From contig JAZDLQ010000019.1 of NCBI GenBank assembly GCA_043801855.1, positions 1 to 64,000 on the forward strand: a stretch of 64,000 nt of DNA. Reading direction: 5' to 3'. Positions 33,139 to 41,129 of the stretch are shown piece by piece. The notes beneath the pieces are model-generated. The model did not search any database. It saw only the letters and a program-made list of their open reading frames with translations, and was not told the origin of the DNA. The number at the start of each line of letters is the position of its first letter. Within the stretch, counting starts at the first letter, position 1. Both the position numbers and the translations under genes were made by a program. The DNA is from CAYTWW01 sp043801855 (lineage in GTDB: Archaea; Nanobdellota; Nanobdellia; Woesearchaeales; GW2011-AR15).

Positions 33139-33877
33139 CGCAAAATCACTTGAAGAGTTCTTTAACAAGGTAAATGCAGCTACAGTGTCCAATATAACAC
33201 TATATCTTATTGGCGGATGTAATATGAGTTTAAGAAACCTTAAACTTGTCACAAAAGATGTTGATTTTGTTTTATTAACAAAAGCTGAACTTGATAATTT
33301 TAAGAAGGCAGTTGAAAAATTAGGATATGCAACAGATAAGGAACTTTTTAAAGAGGCTGTTTACAGAGACGCTGTAATTGTATTTAAAGATGATTCAGGC
33401 TCACGCATTGATATTTTTTTAAAAAGCATCTGCAACCAGCTTGTATTATCTGACGGCATGGTTAATAGAAGTGTTCTTCATAAAAATTACGGCAAAATAA
33501 AAGTTATGCTTGTCTCTTCTGAGGACATTTTTTTGTTTAAATCCCTCACAGGCAGGCCGCAGGATATAGACGATTGCTTTGCATTTATTGATACAGGAAA
33601 ATTAGACTGGAAAACAATAATTAATGAATGCACATTGCAGCACAGGGAAAAAGTAAAATGGATATTCTGGCTTTTTGAACAGGTTTGCAGAATTGAAGAT
33701 GCAAAGAATATAATTATTCCTGCCAAAAGAAATGTGTTTAGCATTTGTAAAGACAACTGGAGCAAACACCCAACTGATTTTATGCTTGATTTTTCAGCGA
33801 AACAAATTAAAAAGCATGTTCCGGTGCCGCAGCAAAAGGAAATAATTGAGGCAAAACAAAATGAATCCAAAATATAA
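33131..33877 (+). CDS. Nucleotidyltransferase, probable toxin
   Basis: A 248-aa protein with the minimal nucleotidyltransferase motif: LYLIGGCNMSLRN (G28-G29, S33) then TKDVDFVLL (D43, D45) and a third acidic residue in SRIDIFLK. This GG-S-x9-DxD pattern is that of AbiEii/DUF6036-type enzymes, some of which act as toxins by adding nucleotides to tRNA. The upstream wHTH gene overlaps it by 8 bases. The downstream small gene overlaps its end. Confidence 0.8.
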   Translation: MFNAKSLEEFFNKVNAATVSNITLYLIGGCNMSLRNLKLVTKDVDFVLLTKAELDNFKKAVEKLGYATDKELFKEAVYRDAVIVFKDDSGSRIDIFLKSICNQLVLSDGMVNRSVLHKNYGKIKVMLVSSEDIFLFKSLTGRPQDIDDCFAFIDTGKLDWKTIINECTLQHREKVKWIFWLFEQVCRIEDAKNIIIPAKRNVFSICKDNWSKHPTDFMLDFSAKQIKKHVPVPQQKEIIEAKQNESKI

Positions 33878-34034
33878 GATAGGAGATAAAGCCAGGCTTC
33901 TTATTGAAGGAAAAGAATACTCAGGAGAAATATTTATTCGTGACAACACTGACAACGGGTGGAGGTACGATGTTATGTGTTCAAAGCCGAAAAAAATTCT
34001 TATCAAACATGTTTATGAAAAAAAATTACTATAA
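33861..34034 (+). CDS. 57-aa SH3-like small protein
   Basis: Start at ATG 33861 with GAGGCAAAAC upstream, overlapping the end of the nucleotidyltransferase gene by 17 bases. The protein is basic and strand-rich (YKIGDKARLLIEGKEYSGEI...), which suggests a small SH3-like barrel. Function unknown. Confidence 0.45.
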   Translation: MNPKYKIGDKARLLIEGKEYSGEIFIRDNTDNGWRYDVMCSKPKKILIKHVYEKKLL

Positions 34035-34068
34035 AGTATATGTGTAAAAATTTTTGTGAGGAAATAAA

Positions 34069-34335
34069 ATAAAAACATGCTTATGCTGTAAAAATGATTT
34101 TACAACAAAAACATTATACGATTATAATTTGGGATTATGTGATGATTGCAATGGCAAACTTGATGTCAAAATTAAAAGAAAAGACGGTGTTGAAAAGTTA
34201 ACAGTCACGTGCCCAAAATGCAAGCAAGTCTATGGAAGGGAAATTATTGACTCAAAGTGCAAAACTCTTGGCTGCAATGTCCATTTCTTTTGGAATGTTG
34301 ACCACACAGTTGTTGCTAGATGGATTGATTTGTAA
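34069..34335 (+). CDS. Double zinc-ribbon protein, apparent ATA start
   Basis: An 88-aa protein read from ATA 34069. It has two metal-binding halves: CLCC at residues 4-7 with CDDC at about 24-27, and CPKC with CKTLGC further on. The first pair lies upstream of the only conventional start (TTG 34129), and between the in-frame stop at 34057 and that TTG there is no ATG, GTG or TTG. GTGAGGA at 34056-34062 is a ribosome binding site six bases before ATA 34069. Starting at TTG would leave half of a zinc site. It probably binds nucleic acid or protein. Confidence 0.6.
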   Translation: MKTCLCCKNDFTTKTLYDYNLGLCDDCNGKLDVKIKRKDGVEKLTVTCPKCKQVYGREIIDSKCKTLGCNVHFFWNVDHTVVARWIDL

Positions 34336-34389
34336 TTTTACATTGTTTTCTTTTTTCTAATTTGTTAAAATAATATGGTTGTTCTTTCA

Positions 34390-34426
34390 AAAATCCATGT
34401 TTTTATTTTTAGAAAACTTGGATTTT
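34390..34426 (+). promoter_or_regulatory. 5' leader hairpin of gene at 34463
   Basis: AAAATCCA (34390-34397) pairs with TGGATTTT (34419-34426), loop 21, and ends 36 bases before ATG 34463. Confidence 0.45.
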
Positions 34427-34462
34427 GATTCAGACGTAAAAGTTAAAAATAAGGTGATTTTT

Positions 34463-35203
34463 ATGAACAGTATGATAATTAGTGAGGATTATTTTAAAAA
34501 AATAAAAGATCTTAACCTTCCTGAGAAGAAGGAAAATAATGAGTACATTTTATTGCATGTTTATGGAGATGACAAAAGAGCATCATCTAAATTCAATGTT
34601 AAGGTTTACAATAACAAAAAAGGCATTCTTAAAGTTGTATGCAATGATATTGACACTTTGAATAAAATGATAGAAAACAAGCAGGATTCACCGCCTGATA
34701 ACGTTAAGAGAACAATTTCAATTGATGATAGCGGTTGGGGTTTCCCTCTTGGCGGAGTGCTTGTAGGAGCTTATGATACGTTAACAAATCAAATTATAAC
34801 AAGAGATGTCACAGTTAATTACTTTCAAAATCCTCTGTTTTCACAAAAAGAATACTTGGTGGAATATGCTAGGAGAGGATTAGAAATAATTAAGGAGTTA
34901 CATGCAGAGCCAATTGATACAGTTATAAAGATATGTTCTGGCTATATTAATTCAAAATTGAAAGAAAAATTAAGGGAAGAAGGATTTTATGTTGAAGTTA
35001 CAGAAATTAAGGAACCCTTACAATCCGAATTAGAAAAAAAGCACAAGGAATATGTGAAAGGTTTAGGGTTTGACTATTATTATGATCCCAAAGGGCTTTC
35101 TGAAAAAGAAATTGTTTCAAAGTTTGATAAAGTCATTTTAATAATTAAAGAGAAAGGATTAATGCATTTGTCAAAGACTGGTTGGCAGTATTTTAAAGAG
35201 TAA
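34463..35203 (+). CDS. Hypothetical protein with RNase H-like core pattern
   Basis: A 246-aa protein from ATG 34463, six bases after AAGGTG. The middle part (SIDDSGWGFPLGGVLVGAYD, then ITRDVTVNYF, a helix, then a strand TVIKICSGYI) has the strand order and first-strand acidic residue of RNase H-like domains. The catalytic set is not complete by eye, so the fold is a suggestion. Preceded by a leader hairpin like its neighbours. Confidence 0.5.
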   Translation: MNSMIISEDYFKKIKDLNLPEKKENNEYILLHVYGDDKRASSKFNVKVYNNKKGILKVVCNDIDTLNKMIENKQDSPPDNVKRTISIDDSGWGFPLGGVLVGAYDTLTNQIITRDVTVNYFQNPLFSQKEYLVEYARRGLEIIKELHAEPIDTVIKICSGYINSKLKEKLREEGFYVEVTEIKEPLQSELEKKHKEYVKGLGFDYYYDPKGLSEKEIVSKFDKVILIIKEKGLMHLSKTGWQYFKE

Positions 35204-35234
35204 TTATTTTTTATGGTTTTTTATTTCCTAAATG

Positions 35235-35260
35235 CAACTTTCCAATAATTGAGAAAGTTG
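35235..35260 (+). promoter_or_regulatory. 5' leader hairpin of methylase-helicase gene
   Basis: CAACTTTC (35235-35242) pairs with GAAAGTTG (35253-35260), loop 10, followed by a run of seven T. The T run could make it a terminator of the upstream gene as well. Confidence 0.5.
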
Positions 35261-35286
35261 TTTTTTTCTAATGAGGCTATAGTCAA

Positions 35287-38200
35287 ATGTCACAAACATC
35301 CCTATTTGAGTTTTCAAATAAAAGTCTTTTACCCCAAATTATACAAGAAAGTGAACAGGAGATTATTAAAGAAGTAAAGCAAGAAAGGAAGATTCTAAGA
35401 ATTGAGCCATCAGGCAAAACATACACTCAGCTGAATACAGAAATAAAATTATCTATTCATAATGAGACATGGCACAAAGACGACCTGATAAAATATTATG
35501 AGGGGCTAGGCATTGAAATCAAGAGCGAGAACGGCATTCTTGGCCTCCATAATGCCAGGGAGAAGAATCTAGGGCAGTTCTTTACTCCATTGTGGGCTTC
35601 TAAGCTTATTGTAGAACTACTCAGTATCCCTTGTAATGCCACTGTCCTTGACAATTCAATGGGCTCAGGCAGGTTAGCCTGGCATCTTCCAAATAAAAAG
35701 CTCTTTACAGGTATTGAATATGAAGCGCAGGCTTATGAGGTTGCTAAGAGAGTTTATCCGGATTCATGCATCATACAAGACAATCTAGTGAATCATGTTG
35801 CTGACAACCGCTTTGATTATGTCCTTATTAACCCCCCTTTCTCACTCAATTTAAAGTCCCTGCATGGCAACCTTATCCATATTTCTTATGGTGGAGGGGT
35901 TCTCAGCCAGGTTGCAGCCATGGAGATTGGTTTGAGGGCTGTGAAGGACAGGGGCTATTTGGCAGCCATCCTTCCTGAAAATGTCTGGAAATTGGAGTCA
36001 ACAAGAGTTTTGCACAGGTGGATAAAGGAGAACAGCCAAGAAATCGCCAGGATAAGGCTCCCTAAATCGACATTTATTGGCACAGAGTGGAGAACAACAC
36101 TTTTCATTTTCCATAAAACCAGTTGGAATTCGGACTCAACTGTTGAACCCTTTACTGATGAGCTTAGTAGCGAGCAGGACACCCCTTTGGTAATAGGGCG
36201 TTTTCAACAAACAGTATTTAATAGGGATGTAATAGACTATTCAGTGTCAAGAAACAGCCGTGAGCCAGTTATTCTGGAAAAATTGAGTAAGGCAGAGGAA
36301 GCAATCCAGAGTATCAATAAAAGAAAGCTGTCATGGAACAGCGAAAACCCGAGAGTTCTGGTGACATCTGTGAAAAACAGGCTGCACTTCATGCCAAACA
36401 ATGCCCTTGCTGCAATAAAGATGGAAAATATAAAGGCAAATTTTCAGGTAGAGTACGATTATAGCCTGCGCGACTATGCTGATACCTTAAAGAAGTCACT
36501 GGTGCTCGATAAGGTTTGGATTGGAGAGAAACATATCCATGAGCTGGAGATCTTCACTTATTTTGAAAAATACGGCCTTGATTATGAAATCTCGCCTGTT
36601 TTAGTGAACTGGCTGAAGAAGAAAAAAAGGTTTTACAACAGGGAGAGCCTGGCTTTTGAGCAATGGATCAAGCCCACAGAGGAAAGCGACTGGGAGTGCC
36701 GCTTTGATGAGGATGGGATAAAAACCATTCTAGGCTTATACAACCACAGGCAAAGAATATTCAGGAGATGCTGCAAAGAGTTTCCTCATCTGAATGTACT
36801 CTATGACTTCCAGAAAGACGACCTAATCAGGCTTTCGTTAAAGAAGTCTGCAATAATTGCCTGGCAGCAGGGCCTTGGCAAGACCAAACTTGGCATTGCA
36901 TTGGCTATACTAAAAGATTGCAAGAAAAATCTCTTTATTGTTCCCTCTCACTTAAAGGCAACATGGGTGAAGGAGTTTAAGAATTTTGGAATCAATGCTC
37001 ATATCATAGAGGAAAAAGCAGATATTAGCCAGCTTTCCATGTTTAATCTTATCACATTCAATGCCTTGAAGAAAAAAGTTGATTCTCGAAAAACAAAATT
37101 CAGGACTGATAAGAGAAGCGGGAAAGCTGTTGATAAGGCTAAGACTTTTGCAGACATTCTTAGAAAGAAATTCAAATTTGTTATTGTTGATGAAGCCCAT
37201 TATCTCTCAAATAAGAGCACAAGCCAGACCAAGGCAGTCTCAAAAATGAAACCCCGCTATTGGTACCTTATGACTGGAACACCAATAGGCAACACTGTGA
37301 AAAATATCTACTCGCTGCTGGATATCGGATGGAAGGCAGGAAGCCCATTTTTTCCTTACAACACAAAGCAGTTCAGGGAGGAATTTGTGACAGTTGAATG
37401 GGTTACGCCTGAGTTTGATGACACCCTCTCAAAAGGCAGGACAGCACAGCAGATGGCAGATGTAAAAAATGTGGAGGTTTTTGTTGACTTGATGAAGGCA
37501 AAATGGCTTAGAAGGGTAAAGGCAGAGCCTGAAGTGCAGAGGTGCATAGCAATACCAAAACCTCACATAGTTGATGTTCAGTGCAAGCCAGAACAGGAGC
37601 AGCTCATCCATTACAAGAAGCATCTTGAGGAATTTGCAGTCATATTCAAGAGATACATGCATCCTGAAGAAGATAAAGAACACAAGGTTGACCAGTCAAT
37701 TGTCCTTGCCATGATCCAGAACCTGCAGTTTTGCTCTATTATACCCCAGCATCCAAAGGTAAATCCTGATGAAGATTTTACATATAAAGGAGATAAGACT
37801 ACCACACAAAAGAAGATATTGGAGCTTATCAAGGCGCATTACGCCGAAGGGAGAAAGATAATCCTCTTCACCCAGCGCCCGGATTTTTGTGATTTATTGG
37901 GTGATTGGCTCAAGAAGGAAAATATTGAGAGTGTTGTGTTCACAGGAAAGATCAATATTGATAAAAGGAACAAGAGACTGGATGATTTCAAGTATAATGG
38001 TATTAATGTCATGCTAGCTTCAATCAATGTGACTGACACAGGCCTGAACATACCCCAGGCAAATATTGCCATTATTGCAGAAGCTGACTGGAAATGGAGC
38101 AAGATTGACCAAGCTTACTCACGGATCTTAAGGCCCCAGACAAAAGAAAGCCCGACTGTATACTGCATACACACAAACGGCACCATTGACAATTACCTAT

Positions 38201-38334
38201 GGCAGCATGCCTACAGGAAGAAAGACGCGATAGATGAGGCCTTAGAGGGTAGGGAGGACATTAAAAAGGAAAAATGGGTGCACTGGAAAGACTTTATTGT
38301 GGAAATGCTTGAGCAGGAAGGGCTCTGGCCATAA
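35287..38334 (+). CDS. N6-adenine methylase-SNF2 helicase fusion
   Basis: A 1015-aa two-part protein. Residues about 95-290 form a class I methyltransferase: QFFTPLWASKLI, motif I LDNSMGSGR (near 118) and catalytic NPPF (near 181-184), as in N6-adenine DNA methylases. Residues about 510-980 form an SF2/SNF2-type motor: GLGKTK (near 529-534), DEAH (635-638), MTGTPIGN, then the second RecA lobe with LFTQRPDF and QAYSRILRP. Such fusions are found on conjugative elements and phages, where they are thought to protect incoming DNA. GC content is higher than in the preceding genes. Confidence 0.88.
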   Translation: MSQTSLFEFSNKSLLPQIIQESEQEIIKEVKQERKILRIEPSGKTYTQLNTEIKLSIHNETWHKDDLIKYYEGLGIEIKSENGILGLHNAREKNLGQFFTPLWASKLIVELLSIPCNATVLDNSMGSGRLAWHLPNKKLFTGIEYEAQAYEVAKRVYPDSCIIQDNLVNHVADNRFDYVLINPPFSLNLKSLHGNLIHISYGGGVLSQVAAMEIGLRAVKDRGYLAAILPENVWKLESTRVLHRWIKENSQEIARIRLPKSTFIGTEWRTTLFIFHKTSWNSDSTVEPFTDELSSEQDTPLVIGRFQQTVFNRDVIDYSVSRNSREPVILEKLSKAEEAIQSINKRKLSWNSENPRVLVTSVKNRLHFMPNNALAAIKMENIKANFQVEYDYSLRDYADTLKKSLVLDKVWIGEKHIHELEIFTYFEKYGLDYEISPVLVNWLKKKKRFYNRESLAFEQWIKPTEESDWECRFDEDGIKTILGLYNHRQRIFRRCCKEFPHLNVLYDFQKDDLIRLSLKKSAIIAWQQGLGKTKLGIALAILKDCKKNLFIVPSHLKATWVKEFKNFGINAHIIEEKADISQLSMFNLITFNALKKKVDSRKTKFRTDKRSGKAVDKAKTFADILRKKFKFVIVDEAHYLSNKSTSQTKAVSKMKPRYWYLMTGTPIGNTVKNIYSLLDIGWKAGSPFFPYNTKQFREEFVTVEWVTPEFDDTLSKGRTAQQMADVKNVEVFVDLMKAKWLRRVKAEPEVQRCIAIPKPHIVDVQCKPEQEQLIHYKKHLEEFAVIFKRYMHPEEDKEHKVDQSIVLAMIQNLQFCSIIPQHPKVNPDEDFTYKGDKTTTQKKILELIKAHYAEGRKIILFTQRPDFCDLLGDWLKKENIESVVFTGKINIDKRNKRLDDFKYNGINVMLASINVTDTGLNIPQANIAIIAEADWKWSKIDQAYSRILRPQTKESPTVYCIHTNGTIDNYLWQHAYRKKDAIDEALEGREDIKKEKWVHWKDFIVEMLEQEGLWP

Positions 38335-38356
38335 ATAATTCTAAGGTGATAAAAAA

Positions 38357-39022
38357 ATGATTACGATAGATGCAGCTCTAAAAAAAATATACTTTCAAAA
38401 TGAGTACCATATCGGCAAAGAACCTATGAAAACACATGAATGCGAGCTTGTGGCAGCTTATATGTGCCCTAAGTGCGAGCAGATTATATTAGCCTATTTC
38501 AAGACAGATGTGTTTATCCCTATATGGAAATATGATGAAAAAGAGAAGGATAAAAATTATGATTCTGAATCTGAGAGGAGATATTACAAGTACAGGGTGT
38601 TTTATGCTGGTTGCGGTGTCATGGGAATTGAGCTGAAAGAGCATAACAGCTATAATGGCTGCTCTTTTAAAATCAATCAGTCCTATAATCTCATTAGCTC
38701 AGTCAATTCAATTCTGAAGTATATTGAGAAAGAGCTTACTGAGACACTAGAAAAAAAAAAGAAAGTTTGTGTTAAGCCATTACCAAATGATTTCAGCAAG
38801 ACTAGGCTTATTCAGAATCTAAGAGAAACAAAAGAGATTACATTGATTTCTGATGTTTGCGGAACAATGGATCCACTCATCAGGATTGAGCCTGTAAAGC
38901 ATGATGAGATAGACATTTACCAATATGAACGTGACAGCGAGGAGAGGAAGAAGGCAGAATTGCATAATTATGAAAGCATGAAAAAGGCATATGCTGATTT
39001 GATAAAAAGCGTAAAAAAATAG
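38357..39022 (+). CDS. Hypothetical protein with CPxC motif
   Basis: A 221-aa charged protein starting at ATG 38357, eight bases after AAGGTG. A CPKC pair (about residues 38-41) with further Cys residues (C75, C91 approximately) suggests a zinc site; the rest is helical and lysine/glutamate-rich. No family recognised. It lies between the methylase-helicase and ArdC-like genes and probably belongs with them. Confidence 0.5.
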   Translation: MITIDAALKKIYFQNEYHIGKEPMKTHECELVAAYMCPKCEQIILAYFKTDVFIPIWKYDEKEKDKNYDSESERRYYKYRVFYAGCGVMGIELKEHNSYNGCSFKINQSYNLISSVNSILKYIEKELTETLEKKKKVCVKPLPNDFSKTRLIQNLRETKEITLISDVCGTMDPLIRIEPVKHDEIDIYQYERDSEERKKAELHNYESMKKAYADLIKSVKK

Positions 39023-39039
39023 CACTGCTTCAAGTAGCT

Positions 39040-39073
39040 GATTTTTTCTTTCATTAACCGAAAAGAAAAAATC
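39040..39073 (+). promoter_or_regulatory. 12-bp leader hairpin of ArdC-like gene
   Basis: GATTTTTTCTTT (39040-39051) pairs perfectly with AAAGAAAAAATC (39062-39073), loop 10. It is the longest stem of the nine leader hairpins and ends 20 bases before the start codon, next to GAGGTG. Confidence 0.6.
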
Positions 39074-39093
39074 TTTGTGAGGTGTTTTCTGTG

Positions 39094-39987
39094 ATGAATA
39101 ACAAAGTAAAGGAAGCTATAGACGGCCTGCTAGACATGTTCAGGTCAGGGGACATACCTGAAAAGATTGCCCTGGTGACAAACCCTGACTTTAATGTGCC
39201 TTCCTCAAAATGGAGCCTGAACAACAGGCTTATCCAGCTGTTCCATGGCACGATGGACAGCAGGGGCATCAGGCAGTGGGGAACTGCAGGAAGAAAGATT
39301 AGGAAAGGATCAAGGGCAATTCACATCCTGGCACCCAGCGAATTCTCATTCTACAAGTGCATATGCAGCAAGACACTCTTCAGCAAAGACCTGAATAAGG
39401 ATAGATGCCCAGGCTGCGATGAGCCCATTGACGAAAGCCGAATACAGTCAGGGATTGCTTTCAACTGCGTGCCGGTGTTCAGGGTAGAGGATACAGAAGG
39501 GAGCCCACTCCCATACGAGAACATCCCCCTGCCACAGCATCGCTTTCTTGGTGTAGCAAAATCCTGGAACCTTGAAGTAAAGTCCAGTGCATTCCTGGGG
39601 AATGCCTATGGTTACTATAAACGTGGTGAGAAGATAGTACTTGCTTCTCCTGAGGAGTTGGTTTTCTATCACGAGCTGGCACACGCAGCCCATGAAAGAT
39701 TAGGATTGATGAGGGAAAAAAGGCAGGATCCATCTAATGAGATTGTTGCAGAGTTCGCTGCAACATCGCTCGCATACATGGAAGGAAAGACTACAAAGCT
39801 TGGGAATTCCTATGATTATCTTGAGCATTATGCAAAAGAGAAGCATCTGTCCCTGGAGAAGGCAGTGCTTATGCTGCTCTCTGAGATAGAGAAAGTAATT
39901 CAGCTTATCCTAGGCTCAGAGAAGAGCCTGGAACCAGGAACAATGGCAGAAGTGCCAGCTGAGGTGGTATCACATGGCATGGTATGA
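39094..39987 (+). CDS. ArdC-like antirestriction metalloprotein
   Basis: A 297-aa protein with ArdC architecture. The N-terminal ssDNA-binding domain has SSKWSLNNRLIQLFHG and then QWGTAGRKIRKGSRAIHILAP; the C-terminal zincin has H193-E-L-A-H197 with a downstream acidic ligand in NEIVAEFAATSL. Between the halves is a small insertion with C89, C91, C105 and C108, likely a zinc ribbon. ArdC of plasmid R388 protects incoming DNA from restriction during conjugation. The GTG at 39082 lies within GAGGTG and is not the start; GTG 39091 is a possible alternative to ATG 39094. Confidence 0.85.
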   Translation: MNNKVKEAIDGLLDMFRSGDIPEKIALVTNPDFNVPSSKWSLNNRLIQLFHGTMDSRGIRQWGTAGRKIRKGSRAIHILAPSEFSFYKCICSKTLFSKDLNKDRCPGCDEPIDESRIQSGIAFNCVPVFRVEDTEGSPLPYENIPLPQHRFLGVAKSWNLEVKSSAFLGNAYGYYKRGEKIVLASPEELVFYHELAHAAHERLGLMREKRQDPSNEIVAEFAATSLAYMEGKTTKLGNSYDYLEHYAKEKHLSLEKAVLMLLSEIEKVIQLILGSEKSLEPGTMAEVPAEVVSHGMV

Positions 39988-40735
39988 CCTAAACAAAGGG
40001 ATAGATTTCTCGAATCCTAGCAGGAAAGGCAGGTTTCCAAGGATTGCAGTTGATAGGGAGAAACTGCTAAGGCTTTATATTGGGGAGAAGGAACTGGATG
40101 ACATTGCAAAAGAGTTCAATGTTTCTAGGGCAACAGTCACCAGGCACTTGAAATTCCTTGTGCCTAAATACCTCAAAAGGAACAAGGGCAGGACAGGAAA
40201 CCTGAAAGCGCCGTTTAACGAAAAAATCATCAAGCTCTATACAAATGACCATTTCAGCACTGAGAGGATCGGCTCCGAGATGGACTGCAGCGCTGAAAAA
40301 GTGAGGAAGCACCTTATTCTTTGCGGTGTCCAGATGCGTGGCAGGAGCTTCAAGAATGTCATGAACTTCCATCCGAAGATGCTTTGCAGGAAGGAGAAGA
40401 GATATCCCTTCAATGACCTTAAGTCTTTCAACAGCATATTCACGTTTCTCTACTGCCTCAATGTGCAGTCTGAGGATATCGCAGGCATACTGAATGTGCA
40501 CACGGATACAGTGATGAGAAGGATCAAGTTTCTCAAGGCAACATCCTATTTCAAGCTAAGGTTCTGCAGGAAATGCAGCAGGTTATTTCGCTTCGCATCA
40601 ACAGAAAAGAGGAAGAACGGGAATATATGCCCGTTGTGCCTTGACCCGAGGAAGTGGAACGACTCTATCAGGGTCAGCACCAACCTCCTTGAGAATATAA
40701 AGAAGAAAATTGCATTGGGTGAAATAAATTGTTGA
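39974..40735 (+). CDS. Multi-HTH DNA-binding protein with zinc ribbon
   Basis: A 253-aa protein with three helix-turn-helix units in a row (DDIAKEFNVSRATVTRHLKFL, then STERIGSEMDCSAEKVRKHLI, then EDIAGILNVHTDTVMRRIKFL) and a C-terminal CxxC...CxxC ribbon (FCRKCSRLF and CPLC). It overlaps the ArdC-like gene by 14 bases and has GAGGTGG just upstream. The tandem HTHs suggest binding to a long site, as transposon- or element-encoded regulators or recombination directionality proteins do. Codon use matches the ArdC-like gene. Confidence 0.65.
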   Translation: MAWYDLNKGIDFSNPSRKGRFPRIAVDREKLLRLYIGEKELDDIAKEFNVSRATVTRHLKFLVPKYLKRNKGRTGNLKAPFNEKIIKLYTNDHFSTERIGSEMDCSAEKVRKHLILCGVQMRGRSFKNVMNFHPKMLCRKEKRYPFNDLKSFNSIFTFLYCLNVQSEDIAGILNVHTDTVMRRIKFLKATSYFKLRFCRKCSRLFRFASTEKRKNGNICPLCLDPRKWNDSIRVSTNLLENIKKKIALGEINC

Positions 40736-40866
40736 AAATCCTGGTTTTCTACAATAACGGCAAGAAGGTCCTCTACACCATACGCCTGTTCACTGAGGAA
40801 ATAAGGCAGAGGTTCAATGACGAGCTAAGAAACGGCCTGATAAAAGACTATGAGATTGTGGGTTAA
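40732..40866 (+). CDS. 44-aa hypothetical protein
   Basis: A short ORF from TTG 40732, overlapping the upstream stop by 4 bases, with GGGTGA at 40717-40722. The sequence KILVFYNNGKKVLYTIRLFT has the look of a short beta hairpin followed by an amphipathic helix. The coupling and matching codon use support it being real. Confidence 0.5.
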   Translation: MKILVFYNNGKKVLYTIRLFTEEIRQRFNDELRNGLIKDYEIVG

Positions 40867-40875
40867 AATAAACCT

Positions 40876-41050
40876 CTGAAAATAGTATACATAGGGAAAG
40901 AGATTTCAATTCCTGAAGATGTAATCCAGTATTGCAGGGATTTCAGGAATAATAGTAGGAAATCTGACGTCGTCTGATGAAGATTTAACGGTGTGGAAAG
41001 TACTGGATGACGCTGGTCTAATTATTGGAATAAAAATTCTAGAACATTAA
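40876..41050 (+). pseudogene. Remnants of one or two small genes
   Basis: After the stop at 40866 a frame without ATG, GTG or TTG encodes KIVYIGKEISIPEDVIQYCRD (40879 on, stop 40978-ish). An overlapping frame then gives DEDLTVWKVLDDAGLIIGIK to a stop at 41048-41050, whose end resembles the last strands of DUF2283 proteins (..DDxGxIIGIxIL). The lack of starts and the frame change suggest decayed genes; non-canonical starts are the other option. Confidence 0.3.
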
Positions 41051-41129
41051 ATTGTAAGTCAGAAGGATTTTACAGGAGTCATAGTAAATGATAAAATATT
41101 TTTACCGAAAAGTACAACAGCGAATATAT

